Source of the DNA: Tetrastigma voinierianum
Lineage: Eukaryota > Streptophyta > Magnoliopsida > Vitales > Vitaceae
DNA: 64,000 nt
Assembly: GCA_016808115.1 (NCBI GenBank)
Contig: JAEQBH010004127.1
Location: 124,001-188,000 of the forward strand
Direction: 5' to 3'
Shown: positions 46,047-57,914 of the stretch, piece by piece
Layout of the letters: each line of letters opens with the position of its first letter
Position numbering within the stretch: position 1 is the first letter of the stretch
Made by a program: the position numbers and the translations under genes
The notes under the pieces: generated by a model
What the model was told of the DNA's origin: nothing
Database searches by the model: none
The model's input: only the letters and a program-made list of their open reading frames with translations

Positions 46047-46780
46047 TGTACAGTGGCTTATCCTGGGTAAAATATGAACGGTCACCGTATCAAGGCCCTC
46101 CGGCGTGTCACCACCATGATTATCCCACCGCCGCCACTCACCACGACTAGAATTCCACCATCGATGGCCATGTGTTCTGCCCCTCTGAGCACCTTCGCCT
46201 CCGCCACATACATTTCCTCTGCTCCATCTACTGTCTTCATCGCCGCCGCCACTCCCCTCCATCCTCTGAGCATCTTGTCCCAACTCCCAAACGTCCAATA
46301 CACCGTCCCTACTCTACCATTTTTAATTCTCCTTCTCGACAAAATTCAGTGGCTCAGTCTGCACAATGTTTCCCAACCCATTCTATCCCTCCAAAATCTC
46401 CTCTTCACAACCTTGTTATAATTCTTTGGGTTTCAGAATCATATTCCCCCTTTTTCGACGATTCAGTACCTCGGTCTGCACTATCTTTCCCAACCCATTC
46501 TCTCTGTCTGCGGAAATTGGAATCCCCCCTCCCTCCCGTTCCCAAACATTCAATAGAGAGAGTGCTTTTCCTCCCCTAATGGCTGATACACCCCTGGCTT
46601 CTAACCACTTACACACGTGGATTAACCATGCGGCCCTTCCCAATTTTTTTCCTTTCAACATGGCTCGTGGGTCCCAAGGCTGCTGATGTGTGGAGCACAG
46701 AATAGGGGCTTTTTAGGCATTTAGTGTAAAAAAAATAAAAAATTCCTCTATAGGTTTAGAATATTCCTAAATTTAATATA
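46047..46780. other. Unassigned stretch, C-rich on plus strand
   Basis: Not part of the gypsy LTR. It contains a 117-bp-offset duplication: 46334-46390 and 46454-46507 share ATTCAGT, CTCAGTCTGCAC-like wording and TTTCCCAACCCATTCT. Open frames of 115-135 codons are proline/serine-rich or lack recognisable domains. It could be low-copy host flank or the end of an unknown element; no function is claimed. Confidence 0.4.
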
Positions 46781-47820
46781 GTTTTTGCCAAAGGCGTCTT
46801 GTGGAAAGACACTTTAAAATGTATTTTCAAGAAATACTTTCAAAATTTTTGAAAATTTTACATTAAAAGTGTCTTTTGAAAAGACACTTTTAAAATTTTT
46901 GAATTTAAGGTGAAAGTGTCTCTTGAAGAAACATTTTTTAACGAAAAAGTCTCTTAAGAGACACTTTTCAAATTGTTGAAATGTTATACTAAAAGTGTTT
47001 TTTGAAAATACACCTTTATAATTTTGAAAACCACGAAAATGTCTTTTGAAGGGGCATTTCTATAATTTTAAATTTTTTGAATTTAAGCTCAAAGTGTCTC
47101 TTGAAGAGACATTTTCTAAATTGTTAAAATGTTATACTCAAAGTGCCTTTTGAAAAGACACCTTTATGATTTTGAAAGCTTTGAATTAATACTGAAAGTC
47201 TCTTTTGAAGAGACACTTTCTATAATTTTAAAAAAATTGAACTTAAGTGAAAAGTGTCTCTTCAAAAGTCATTTTCAGTTTTGAATTTTTAGAAAGAATA
47301 TCTTTAAAAAATATTTTCTAAATTGTTGAAATGTTATACTAAAAGTGTCTTTTGAAAAGGAAACTTTATAATTTTGAAAGTTTTAAATCAATACTAAAAG
47401 TGTATTTTGAAGAGACACTTTCTATATTTAAAATTTTTGAATTTAAGTCGAAAGTGTCTCTTTTAGAAAGTGTTTTTTGAATATACACTTTCTAAATTGT
47501 TGAAATGTTATACTAAAAGTGTCTTTAAAAAGACACCTTCATAATTTTGAATGTTTTGAATAAACTTTGAAAGTATCGTTAGAGGAGATAATTTCTATAA
47601 TTTAAAATTTTTTGAATTAAAGCTGAAAGAGACACTTTCTAAATTATTGAAATGTTATACTAAAAGTGTCTTTTGAAAAAGACACAACTATAATTTTGAC
47701 GGAGTTTAATTAACTGCTGAAAGTGGTCTTTGAAGATACATTTTCTATAATTTTGTACTAATTTAAGCTGAAAGTTAGAAAGTGTATCTTGGAAGAGAAA
47801 CTTTCTAAATTGTGTTAACG
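46781..47820. repeat. Array of hairpin-forming AAGTGTCTC / GAGACACTT repeats
   Basis: ATGTTATACT recurs at 46981, 47129, 47331, 47505 and 47652, giving units of about 150-200 bp. Each unit carries two or more imperfect palindromes of type AAAGTGTCTTTTG...AAAAGACACTTT, separated by TTTCTAAATTGTTGAAATG or TATAATTTT...TTTGAA. No coding potential. Such arrays are reminiscent of subterminal repeats of CACTA-type DNA transposons, but I see no clear CACTA/TAGTG ends, so the class is open. Confidence 0.75.
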
Positions 47821-47939
47821 ATGTGAGAAAACTACATTATATCTAGATTAATTTTCAAACTACATTTTTAATTTTTTTAAATTTCTTATTATTTTTCGTA
47901 AAGTTCTACAAAATGGTGGGAGGTTAACTAGCTTAATAT

Positions 47940-48538
47940 AATGGGAAATGGCACACCAATGGCTATTTGCATGAAAACCCAATGAGAATAATGAAATCAT
48001 AACATATAAAGTTTATTAGTTGCACAAAGTTTCTTCCAAAGACGTGGTATTGACTACAAGAAAACATACTCTCCTTTCATGACTGTAATGTAATTATTTT
48101 TCACTTTTTAGTAAGTTTGATAATCTTTGAAGAACTGAATATGGTCTCATAGATGTTGTCACAATATATTTATATGAATCCATAGATAATAACATATATA
48201 TGGAAATCCCTAAAGAATTTAGCATGAAGCAAATAATACAAAACTTCGTTGTACTCAATCAATTACAATGATCTTTATATATATGAATTAGAGTAATTCA
48301 AATACATGTGGTACAATTGTCTTAACAAGTATTTTCTAAAGGAAGAATGTATGAATAATCACCTAATGATATTATTAAGAAATCAAACTAGATTTGTAAT
48401 TATCGTTATGTATGTTGATGATTTAAATCTTGGTGGGGCTCCCGAAAATCTCACAAGAACAATAAAGTATTTGAAAAAGAAATTTGAGATGAAAGATCTT
48501 AGACAAACAAAATTTTCTCTCATTGTAGATAGCATTTT
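47940..48538 (+). pseudogene. copia B RT remnant, first part
   Basis: Matches copia A wording: the IDYKKTYSP-like segment near 48050-48080, D-V-V-T-I-Y-L-Y-like block near 48155, N-N-I-Y-M-E-I-P near 48188-48212 and M-Y-V-D-D-L-N-L-G near 48405-48435. It ends in F-S-L-I-V-D-S-I at 48538. The F-L-K-E-E-C and N-H-L-M-I-L-L-R segment (48330-48390) is in frame. Several stops. Confidence 0.8.
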
Positions 48539-50646
48539 TTGCGGGTTTCAACCCGATACTGCGGTCAAGAAAGGGTGTCACCAAATATGAGAACTATGGC
48601 TTTTATTAACTTATGCAGAATTACAACAATTATCTTGAAAATATAAACTTACAAAATTTCATATACATCACCATAGTGGTATTGATCTCCTTGTCACGTA
48701 TATTTTGAGTCCCATTTACTTGTACTTATACATTTACACCGTCTCAAAAATCTTACATTTACATTTACAAAATCAAGTCAAACCTACATGTGGTGGACTT
48801 CTACAGTTGTGTGGGCCTTACTGTATGCGGAATATCACGGATGTCCTCTTCAGTACTTACATGGATAAACACCCGTGCTAAGCTTTATAGTTTAGTGAGA
48901 ATCCGTAAATATGAATGACCCTTATAATGATCGTCACAATAACCTAACATTTTGATATGACCCACATATTACTTCTCCTTATCCTGTTATAATTCAATTA
49001 CATATTGCATTTCCTATCATTTTCATGTTTCACGCCTTTTATAAACATTCGAAAAGAGATTTCATCGCATCTTATTTCATACTGCGTATTCAAAATTAGA
49101 CGGGGAAAGCGTATGTACGTGAGAGATCTTATCGTTGTACGAGACAACGTCTATCTGTTTGTATTGTATGATGACACAAAGGGGCCGTTGTAATGGCGAG
49201 CGGGACGCTTTAATGACCCAAACGGGGCCAATTATATCTGTATGTTGTAGCAGCCCCAATATCTAAATAAGCATGCCTGTATCCACGTCTGAGAACATAA
49301 GTGAAGCGATGGCGAGTTAAAGTTTTATCCAGAGTTAGAGATATCGGACTTATATCTACCATATGGATAATTATAATCCACATGTATTCTGCTGGGATAC
49401 TTCACGGACCATTATTCCTTTATACTTATGAGATGTTTGTATCACATTTATCACGGCTAGCATGCTCGTATTCTCGGATTCACATTTATCATGTGTGATT
49501 AGATTTCATATGAAACTATCACCTTTACTCGATACACACAATTTCATATAACAACCACTTTTATAATTCATATGCAATTTCATTTGCCCTACTTCAATTC
49601 CTTTATACGAAATATTCTCATTTCAAACCATTTCCCAAGATACCCCGAGAAAACCATATAAGAGACATTATGATTGCCAAGTTCTATAGTGAAGACATGA
49701 AAATCCATCTGAAATAGGGTCCAGAGCTTCACTTATTTTAGGTGATGAGTTCGACATCTCAACATACTTAAATTCAAGTCGATTGTTCCTCTATAAATCT
49801 ATTTTATTCATAGCTTGGAATCCTCCATTTGAATAATCTTAACTTCGAAGTTGTGCATTTTAATTCCAAAGTAATTTGTTTTCCCCGGTTACAGCAGTGA
49901 GCGTGAATCAGATTTCGAGGAGTCTTAACTCCATCATTTAACACTGGTTACTTGTACTTAGTTGAAGCTATGGTACTAAGGGTTCTTCTCAGTGGAATCA
50001 TCAATCGAAGGCAAAACTCAAGATATGTCTGTATTCGGAATTTACTCTATTTTCAAAACATAACCATTCTGTAAACAGGCTCGGCTTTGCGAATTTAAGA
50101 TGCAAATCAGATCCCGAGTGAATACACTTCTTCCAAGGAGTTTGGAGAATTTCCAAACATACTCAAACTTATACAAGTGTCCATACTTTCCATACCTTGA
50201 TCTTCAAGGACTTGAACCAAACTTATCATTTTCTTCACTTCTTCTCTTGAACAAGGCTATATTAAGAAATGGAGAGAAAACCCAAATGAGAAAATATCTC
50301 ATTCAAGAGACCAAATGTGGCCTTATCCTCTTTTCATATATAAGGCCATGTTTGGCTTTTCTCATTTTTTTTGTTTAACTTTCCTCTTTTTTGCATTTTA
50401 GTTCGTCTTCCATATTCTAATTGCACAACAACTTATTAGTATTTCTAATTAAGCATATACTCTTCTTCATTTATGACCTTTGGGTCCTTAATGTGACATT
50501 TTACTATTTTACCCTTTACTCTTGAATTAATTTCGGGTTTTATCATTTTTCTCACTTAGCATCTAAATTCCGGAAAAATACACATTTACTTTTATTATAC
50601 TCTAAACATGTTATAAAACTACTAGGGTATAATTTGGGGTGTTACA
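48539..50646 (-). repeat. Solo gypsy LTR inside copia B
   Basis: 2.1 kb without coding capacity, flanked by ATTTT (48534-48538 and 50647-50651). The right end ...ACTAGGGTATAATTTGGGGTGTTACA is nearly identical to the LTR end at 61834, and the CTTCTTCTCTTG...GGAGAGAAAAC blocks also recur (50240-50280 against 61440-61510). The left end (TTGCGGGTTT) is decayed relative to TGTAACGCCCC at 57915. With only one LTR and a target duplication it is a solo LTR, formed by LTR-LTR recombination. The strand follows the related element on the right. Confidence 0.75.
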
Positions 50647-51355
50647 ATTTTCCTAATGGTATTTTAGTTCATCAATCAACATATACTAAGAAAATCTTAT
50701 AGCGTTTTTATATGGATAAAGAACATCGTTTAAGTTCTCCAATAGTTGTTCAATTACTTGACATGAAAAAAAACTCATTTCGTCATTGGGAAATTAGTGA
50801 AGAATTACTTAGTTATGAAGTATCATATCTTAATGCTATTAGCACATTTATGTATCTTGCTAATTATACTTGCCTAAACATTGCTTTTCCCATCAATTTA
50901 TTAGCAAGATACAATTTTGCTTAAAATCGAACTGTTGAAAGCAGATTAAACATATGTTACGCTACCTTTGCAAAACTATTGATATGGGTCTATTTTACCA
51001 AATGAATCAAAACAACAATTGCTTGGATATGCAGATATAAGATGCCTTTTTATCCACATAAAGTCATGTCACAAGAAGGATATGTGTTTAGTTGCAATGA
51101 GATTGCTATTTCATGAAGATTTGTTAAGCAAACAATGGTGGCCACATTATTTAATTCATGAAGTAAATAGTGAATGTATACGACTCAGGTTGATGATCCA
51201 ACATATTAAAAAATCATGTGGACTTTTCTCTATCAGAGACAACTTGATAATTTCGAAGATAATCTTTGCATGCATTCGCCAAATCAAAAGAAGTTTAGAT
51301 TAAAGGTAATAGAATGAACTCGAGGAAAAGAATGGTAAATTGATGTTTAACAAAG
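50647..51355 (+). pseudogene. copia B RT end and RNase H remnant
   Basis: Continues from the interrupted codon region with N-G-I-L-V-H-Q-S-T-Y, F-Y-M-D-K-E-H-R-L, V-Q-L-L-D-M-K-K and Y-L-N-A-I-S-T-F-M-Y-L-A-N (50712-50924). The RNase H part follows with L-G-Y-A-D near 51022, H-E-V-N-S-E-C-I near 51160 and M-I-Q-H-I-K-K-S near 51195. Compared with copia A it is slightly better preserved. Ends at CAAAG, where an LTR is inserted. Confidence 0.85.
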
Positions 51356-54300
51356 GTATAAAACCCCCAACTTTGATTGAATATTTATAATAGTAGTTTT
51401 TGAGCGATTAGAGGTCGATGATAGAAGCGAGTGCGTTAGAGATGTAGAGACGCTCAGGACGTCATTTGGGGGCATAAAGTGAAATTTTAGAAAATTTTCA
51501 CGAGGATGCCCTAAGGAATATTGATTTTTCTTATTATATCGGATGGAGGGGTTTGCAAAGGGAATTTTTAAGAAATTTCGGTTCTATGATGTGATGATAT
51601 TTAGAAGAGAATGGGAGATTTAAGTGAATAGTGATTTTCGGATTTGAAATTGAACTGCGACGATATTTTTCGAAATTGGGCGAGAAAATACGAAAATGTC
51701 AGGAAATAATCCCTTAGAGTCTACTTGAGAAATTGAAGCGGAGTGAAAGCAGTCGGTTGAGATGGTTCGGGGCGTCGAGATGTAATTCGGATAATAATAC
51801 GCTATTGTCCCGTTCGGAGTTTTAATGATTTTAAATCAGATTTCGGTGATTTCAAAGCACAGGAATCCTTTGTGAAGGATTTAATTAAGAATATTTCGCG
51901 GGTAATTTAGTTTAAACTGACCATAGAATATTTTTGACGTTTAATCGATATAAAAGCGGAGTCTAGACAAAAAGGAATAAAATGATAAAATGGAGATATT
52001 TTCTTGTGAGAGCAATCGAGAAACATTTAAAAATTTAAGTTAGGGTTTTGTGGTACAATTTAGAATGAATGGAAATGAGGTTCGTAGAACCGAAAGAATA
52101 CAATTTTGGCAAAGTCTAAGTTAAATAGCTAAATTCAAGGGACCAAATGGTAATTAAAAGGAAAGTTAGAATATTTAAATGGGGAGACAAACAAAATAAT
52201 TCATTTGGTCTCTCAAAAAAGTTAAGGCACCCGTATGGAGGAGAAAAGGAGAAGAAAGAGAGGAAGAAGAGGAAGAAGAGGAAGGAGAAGAAGGAGAAGA
52301 ACAAAGGTATGTTTTTTTTTTTATGGAATCAAGTGTCTTTTGGATGTCTAGGGTTATTGGTGTGATTGCTAGGGTTTTTCTATGGAGATTGGTTTGTTCC
52401 AAACCTAGGGTTTTGGTTGAGAGATCACACAAACCCTTGATTTGTTGAGGTTTTGTGGATAAAACCCCAATTAGGGTATTTAAGGTTGAATCATGATGAA
52501 TTTGATAGAAATTGAGAAAGAAATGGATTAGGTTAGGGTTTGAAAAATCAAGTGAGTGAATGGTTAGGGTTTGATGTTGAAATTGGTTAGGGATTTATGA
52601 AATTGAGGTATAATGTATTGGAATTGGTTAGAAAGAAAAGGATTTGAATTGAGGCCTTAAGATCATGTTGGCAAAGTAAAGGAATGCTGTCAAAATTTCT
52701 GTAAACCCTGTTTTGTTTTGGCTATAAGATTAAGTTATAATTATCCAAATGAATTTGATTCCAATTGGTAAAGAACCATAAGAGATAGGGCTACAAATGT
52801 ATAGAATGGACCAAGAGCAAATTGTAGCTCTAAGGCTCCCAAATACAGACTGAAAGGTGAGCTCGTGGCTTCGCTGGATTTTTCTGTTTTGGGTATAGTT
52901 TGAGTGTTTTGGCCATAAGTGGAGTTTCACTCATTCAAATTGAGTGATTCAAAATTCTGGGTAAAATAGACTTCTAGGGGAAAAATTTATCTGAAGGAAG
53001 TGCATGCAAATTGTAACTCCAAAGTGCCCATAAAATTTGTCAAAGTGGAGCTATGTGCAGATTCTATTCTGCCAAATTGAGTCATTTAGATGTAATAACT
53101 TGTGTTATGTGGTTGAGGGCCTTAGAGAAGGAATTTTAAATTGAAAATTTAAATAGATGTAGTGGTATATATAAAGGACTGATGCGAAGTTTCATAATTT
53201 TTGAAGACCTTTTGAATAATTTTGAGATTAAAAGTCTATAGAGTATTGTTGGAAAAAGAGGTTAGCCCAAATGAATGGGTTTTAGTGGGTAATTTGTTCA
53301 TTTGGCTTTAAATGAATGTATGGTGATTAAAATGGAGTTATGATTAATGTGTAGTTGTGGTTTTCTTGAAAAAGGTGAAAGGACTATCGGACGGGAAACG
53401 GGGTCGACGGGAAATGACGGGGTGAGCGGTGAAGCTGTAGTATAAAATGATATTTTGACAATTGAGTTTTAAAGTGAATGGTTTTATGTTAAGCCCGAAA
53501 GTTTAATGGAAATGTTTATATATAAATGTTAGGCATATGAAAATGTTTTATCTTGCATCAATATATATATTTATAGTAAATTATATAGTATCGTATGTTA
53601 GGCGTTATGAAAGTTTAAAAATGTGTAAAGAATGCATATGTATATTTTCGTATATATGTGTTTAAATGATAAAGTAAAGGATTTAAATGGATCTATAAAC
53701 GAATTTTGATAAATGTTTTACTGATGGTTACCTTAATCCCATATGGTAGTATGATATGGTGAGACACTTAAAGCGTGTAAGGATTTAGGGGTAAGGATTA
53801 TAGGTTACTAGCTGGGGAGGGGAAATGGGTGTTTTGAGGTAATATCCTTACACGTGATAGGTCTTATGTTTGGAGATATACTGTCTGAATGTGAGTTTCT
53901 CGCGACGTAGTAGTTATGGCTGGGCATTATTTGTCCCTCATAGTCGATTGCAGGAAGCTAATTACGGTGTGTTTATTCACGGGTTCCATCGAAAGAAGAA
54001 ATAAAGAAGAAAGTTTAAAGCGTAAATGTTTAAGGCATAAATGGTTTTGTTGTATAAGTATTTATTATAAAGAAAGAGAAAGAAAGTTTAGGCATAAATG
54101 TTTTAAGGCATAAATTGATTTAATTGTAAGTATGTATTATTTTGATATATGCGAAAATTTTATTTTAATGAAATTGTACACTCTTGAGCTCCTTTAGCTC
54201 GTGCTTTTCAGTATGTTTGAAAACCGTTTTGAGGCGAGGCAGGTCTTGGTAGGACATCCTCTGTGCGGTGAGTTGAGCCATCGGGGAGACGACCGCATGA

Positions 54301-54842
54301 GCGCATTGTATAAATGGTTGCATATTTTATATGTCAAATATTAATTTGTATGTATATATGCATATATAGATATATTTTGAAAATGAACTACTTAGGTTGT
54401 CGGCTTAAGTCGGCTCAAGCCCAATCTTTTATAAAGCTTGTGCATGGAATTGAAGAAGTTTGAATGTTTTGATGAATTGAAATGAATAAATGTATATGGT
54501 ATATATTGTGTTGATTGAGTTGTGGACGAGGAGTCTAAAACGGAGGTTGAAAATTGGAAGATTAGAAGTGTTTTTAAATGTATGCGGGTATTTTAAATTT
54601 GGGGAGAGAGTCAGAAAAGCAGAGGAAACTGTGGATTTTGAAAAATCAAGTGTTTGAAAAAAAAAAAAAAAAGAAAAAAAAATTTGCAGCCAACCCCAGC
54701 ATTATTTTCTAAAGATATGTTAAGGATTGTAAAAGTTCGCTCCATGGATTTTATTTGATGGTTTTAAGGAAAAGTTTCTATATCCATTGGAGTGCCGGGA
54801 GGTCCCCTCGGGTTCATGAGGTTAATCCGGGTTGGGATCCTT
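51356..54842 (+). repeat. Solo gypsy LTR with CAAAG target duplication
   Basis: 3.5 kb, non-coding, starting GTATAAAACCCCC (a decayed TGTAAAACCCC start) and ending near TCCGGGTTGGGATCCTT. Flanked by CAAAG at 51351-51355 and 54843-54847. The copia B RNase H sequence resumes directly after it (CAAAGACGCTCAAGTTATAAT). Contains a purine tract at 52232-52305 and a poly-A tract at 54656-54680. No internal region is present, so it is a solo LTR. Confidence 0.8.
52232..52305. repeat. GAA/GGA purine microsatellite
   Basis: AGAAAGAGAGGAAGAAGAGG-type repeat within the solo LTR. Confidence 0.85.
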
Positions 54843-54868
54843 CAAAGACGCTCAAGTTATAATCCAAT

Positions 54869-55250
54869 ATGTAGGATGAATCTTAAATGAGGAATACACT
54901 TAGAGGGGGGTGAATAGGTGTTTTTGGCTATTCATTTTAAAGACAACTTATCCAAACCAAGATACCCAAATTTCTCAAAATAATTTCCAATTTACACCCT
55001 AAAAAACACTTTAAGATTCTATCAAATGCAAAGGATGCAACAACACTCCTCAAACAATATAAGAATGCAAGTCACACACAAATGATTCTAGAGAGCTAAA
55101 CTAGCATTCAAGAAACAATTGCACAAGAACCAATCCACAATAAAAAAAATGAAATTAAAAACTGAAATAAAGAACAGAGAGATATAGTTAGGTGTTCATT
55201 CTGAATCAAAAGACCAAAATATCATATACAAATTTAAAGCGTTATCACCA
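54869..55250. repeat. LTR-like fragment, left part (AGAGGGGGGTGAATAG type)
   Basis: Contains ACACTTAGAGGGGGGTGAATAG at 54896-54917, a motif I know from the LTR of widespread plant retrotransposons. It is followed by non-coding sequence with AACAATTGCACAAGAACC near 55116. The likely continuation, ACGTGGAAAACCTCTGAAGAGG, is at 57612 after an insertion. Boundaries are approximate. Confidence 0.45.
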
Positions 55251-57575
55251 AAAGACTATTATCTAGTCCCCAGCAATAATGCAATAAAACTTGTTCTTCT
55301 GATAAGTTCCTTGTCTATAGTATTGATTAAAAGATTGTTTCATTGAGAGTAAATCATTTTCTTTGTGGTTTGATCAGAGTTACTTTGCAAGTGCGGTCGA
55401 ACAAGTAGTAAAATGGATGTAAGTCCAAGTATCGATCCCACAGAGATCTCAAGAATTTCTAATCAACTACCCTGACTACTCAAGCCCCACACTATTTGGA
55501 CAATGATAGGCAATTGGCATTGGCTTTGAAAGCCTTAAACTAATGAAAACTAAGAAAATTAAATGAATAACAATTGAAATGAATATTAAAATAAAATGAA
55601 ACAACAAATTTAGACTGAACAGTTAATTATAAAGGGGACATTGAAAATAAAGTCATTGTGAAGAATCAATTCCTACAGATATGCACTGTAATTTTGCTTT
55701 ATGAACCACAGATCTTAAAACTAGTCAAGCGAAATGATAGTCTTGTGGATCTCTCAAACTCACGATTCATCATCTCACCTTCTTTGTTTCTCCGAATAGA
55801 GTGGTTCGATCTTACACTGCATCTGGGTAACCTTGTTATGGGTATTTTTCTTTCTCGATACTTATTACCTGACATGGGCTATCAAATAGCTCTAAAATGT
55901 AGTCATTGCATGGGTTTACACTATACTGGATTCTCAGCCTCAAAATTAGAAGAGATCATTCTTTCCTTGGGTGTAGTCCTTGCCCCTAACACGGGATTGA
56001 ACTCCATTCGGGGTCCGAGGTGAACTCTGCGCATACTTAAATTGATAGATCACCCGGCTTCGATCTGTTTCAAGTGAAAGAGATTTATCGATTTAAGAAC
56101 ACAAAGCACATTAGATCCACAATAGCAGGTTAGCATACCTTCAAAAATTGCTCGTCACTCTTAGGAATGCCTTCTCACGTGTCCTTTCAGAGGGCCTCTG
56201 ATCGAGCTTGAGACGACTTCATATGTGGGTATGAGCGATATTGGGATCAATTCCAGAAAATACACAAAACCAACAAGTCGTTTTACAAACTGAAGTTCAG
56301 CAGCACTAAAATAAATTATGCAGGAAGAGATAATTTTGAAAGCCGATAACGTCGATTCGATGGAAAATTGGGTTCCTAAGTGCTTGGATTACACCATATA
56401 TTGGCTTGCGATCGAAAACCACTATAGTCGAAGCGGAATTGAAATCAAAATTTGTATGCAAAATTCAAACAACCAGGCAGTAATTTGAAGAAATATAAAT
56501 CTGCATTCAGCTAAAACTTTAACAGATAACGTTCAGATCCAAATTTAAAAGAAAATTCAAACTAATCTAAAATAAAACGAAAAGAAAAAATAAAAGAAAA
56601 GAAAAGAAAAGAAAAATTAAAATACGAGCCTTATTACAACTCAATTTCTCTTTCGGTCGCGAAGCTGCGTTTCTTCAGCATTTGTGTATTATAGGGTTAC
56701 GAAGTTGGGCCACCCAATTTCGATGCATTTCTTTATGGATTTCAAGTTAGCGGCCCGATTCGATTTGAATGCATCGGCGACATAGAGTCCTTGTAAGCGA
56801 CACGTATTTGTCTCTGTCTTTGTCGCAGAAGCCTTTGTTTGGTTGCGACATGTCTTTGGTGGAGCTGATGTCATGACAGCTTGATCTTGTTGCGACCTCT
56901 TTTCTTTATATTTGATATTTGCGATAAGCTTTACCGATCGCGACCTTACGGTCCTATCGCGTGGATGTCGACCTGCTTTATGATGAGACCTCGAGTCAGC
57001 CGCCCAATGAATGTCGCCGACATCCGGATGTCTCGCGACAGCCTATTGATCTGCTGTGCGCGACCTCGAATGATGTCTGCGTCTTCTCTTCCTCTATTTG
57101 TGTGACGACCTGCGGCGTCATGACCTCTTTCTTGGGTGATGATGTCGCGACTTCTTTTCCCTTGTAAGCTGATGTCGCGACTGCTCCTGTATCAGTGTTG
57201 ATGTCGCGACTGCATCGAGATGTCGTGACATGAAGTCTTCTTCTTCTTCATTTCCTGGTTGCTTTACCTGGAGTTTCTTTAATGCCCAGCTGCCTGCACC
57301 AGAGTTAAGCTTCATTTGCGATGGAGTTTCATGCTCTGACTGGATATGCATTTTGATTCTTTGTGGAAGCTTCCGTCTGGTCATGTCTTCATGCCTTTTT
57401 TCTTTGATGATTCTGCCAATTCATATCATTAGCTCATCCGCGCCACTCCTTTTTAAAAGTCTTACCTGTGAATTCTGCTATATAGCAGTTTAGTTGGATT
57501 ATTCATGTTTACTTTCAAATACCGATGTGACAGAAAAATAGGTCAGAAAAATGGACTAAAAATGGATGACTTTTA
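55251..57575. repeat. Second LTR-like repeat with GTCGCGAC motifs
   Basis: Begins near TTACTTTGCAAGTGCGGTCGAACAAG (55379) and TATCGATCCCACAGAGATC. It runs through non-coding sequence with CACCCGGCTTCGATCTG near 56053 and ends near 57575 (AAGCTCATCA). GATGTCGCGAC occurs at 57141, 57171 and 57199, with a decayed GATGTCGTGAC at 57219. Related in layout to 3180-4870. Some 60-120 codon open frames at 55658-57493 match no protein I know. Confidence 0.45.
56576..56622. repeat. (AAAAG)n microsatellite
   Basis: AAAACGAAAAGAAAAAATAAAAGAAAAGAAAAG run. Confidence 0.85.
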
Positions 57576-57914
57576 AGCTCATCATTAGGACATCAAATTT
57601 TACGTGGAAAACCTCTGAAGAGGTAAAAAAAACCACGGGCTTACATTGATAAAATCCACTATGATAGACCAGTTGATGTTTTGGAATATTTACCCCTACT
57701 TAAGCCTCTAATCCGTAAAGCCTTTGCTGGAACCTTATCACCTCAACTCATCGCCTTCATCTTCGGGAAAACACTTGGAGTCCTTCCCAATTTTGATCTT
57801 AGCCCTCCTCTTGAAGATCCATCAAGAAGAACTTGAGTTTTCTCCTTAAACTCAATTTCTATTGAAAGAAGAGTTTATAGATTATCTCATCCCATTTTAA
57901 ATCAAAAACCATAT
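57576..57914. repeat. LTR-like fragment, right part
   Basis: Starts with TTAGGACATCAAATTTTACGTGG, then CCTCTGAAGAGG and AAAACCACGGGC. Such phrasing follows the AGAGGGGGGTGAATA block in retrotransposon LTRs, so I take it as the continuation of 54869-55250. It ends where the next LTR starts. Confidence 0.4.

Larger units (their letters stand above)
47940..54868 (+). mobile_element. Ty1/copia retrotransposon B, interrupted by two gypsy LTRs
   Basis: Segments 47940-48538, 50647-51355 and 54848 to about 54868 join into one copia RT-RNase H sequence of the same family as copia A at the window start. The gaps are filled by two gypsy LTRs with 5-bp duplications (ATTTT; CAAAG). The 5' part of pol and both own LTRs are missing, so it is a truncated copy. 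Confidence 0.85.

Noticed and set aside
46074..46579. Proline/serine-rich ORFs of 115-135 codons
   Set aside because: No start context, domain or splice pattern; overlapping frames on both strands are equally long, typical of C-rich non-coding DNA.
46700..46730. CACTA transposon terminus from TTTAGTG near 46720
   Set aside because: No matching CACTA at the other side and no clean terminal inverted repeat; the array's class was left open.
55658..56023. 121-codon ORF in the GTCGCGAC repeat
   Set aside because: No recognisable domain and lies in a region that looks LTR-like; kept only as part of the repeat.
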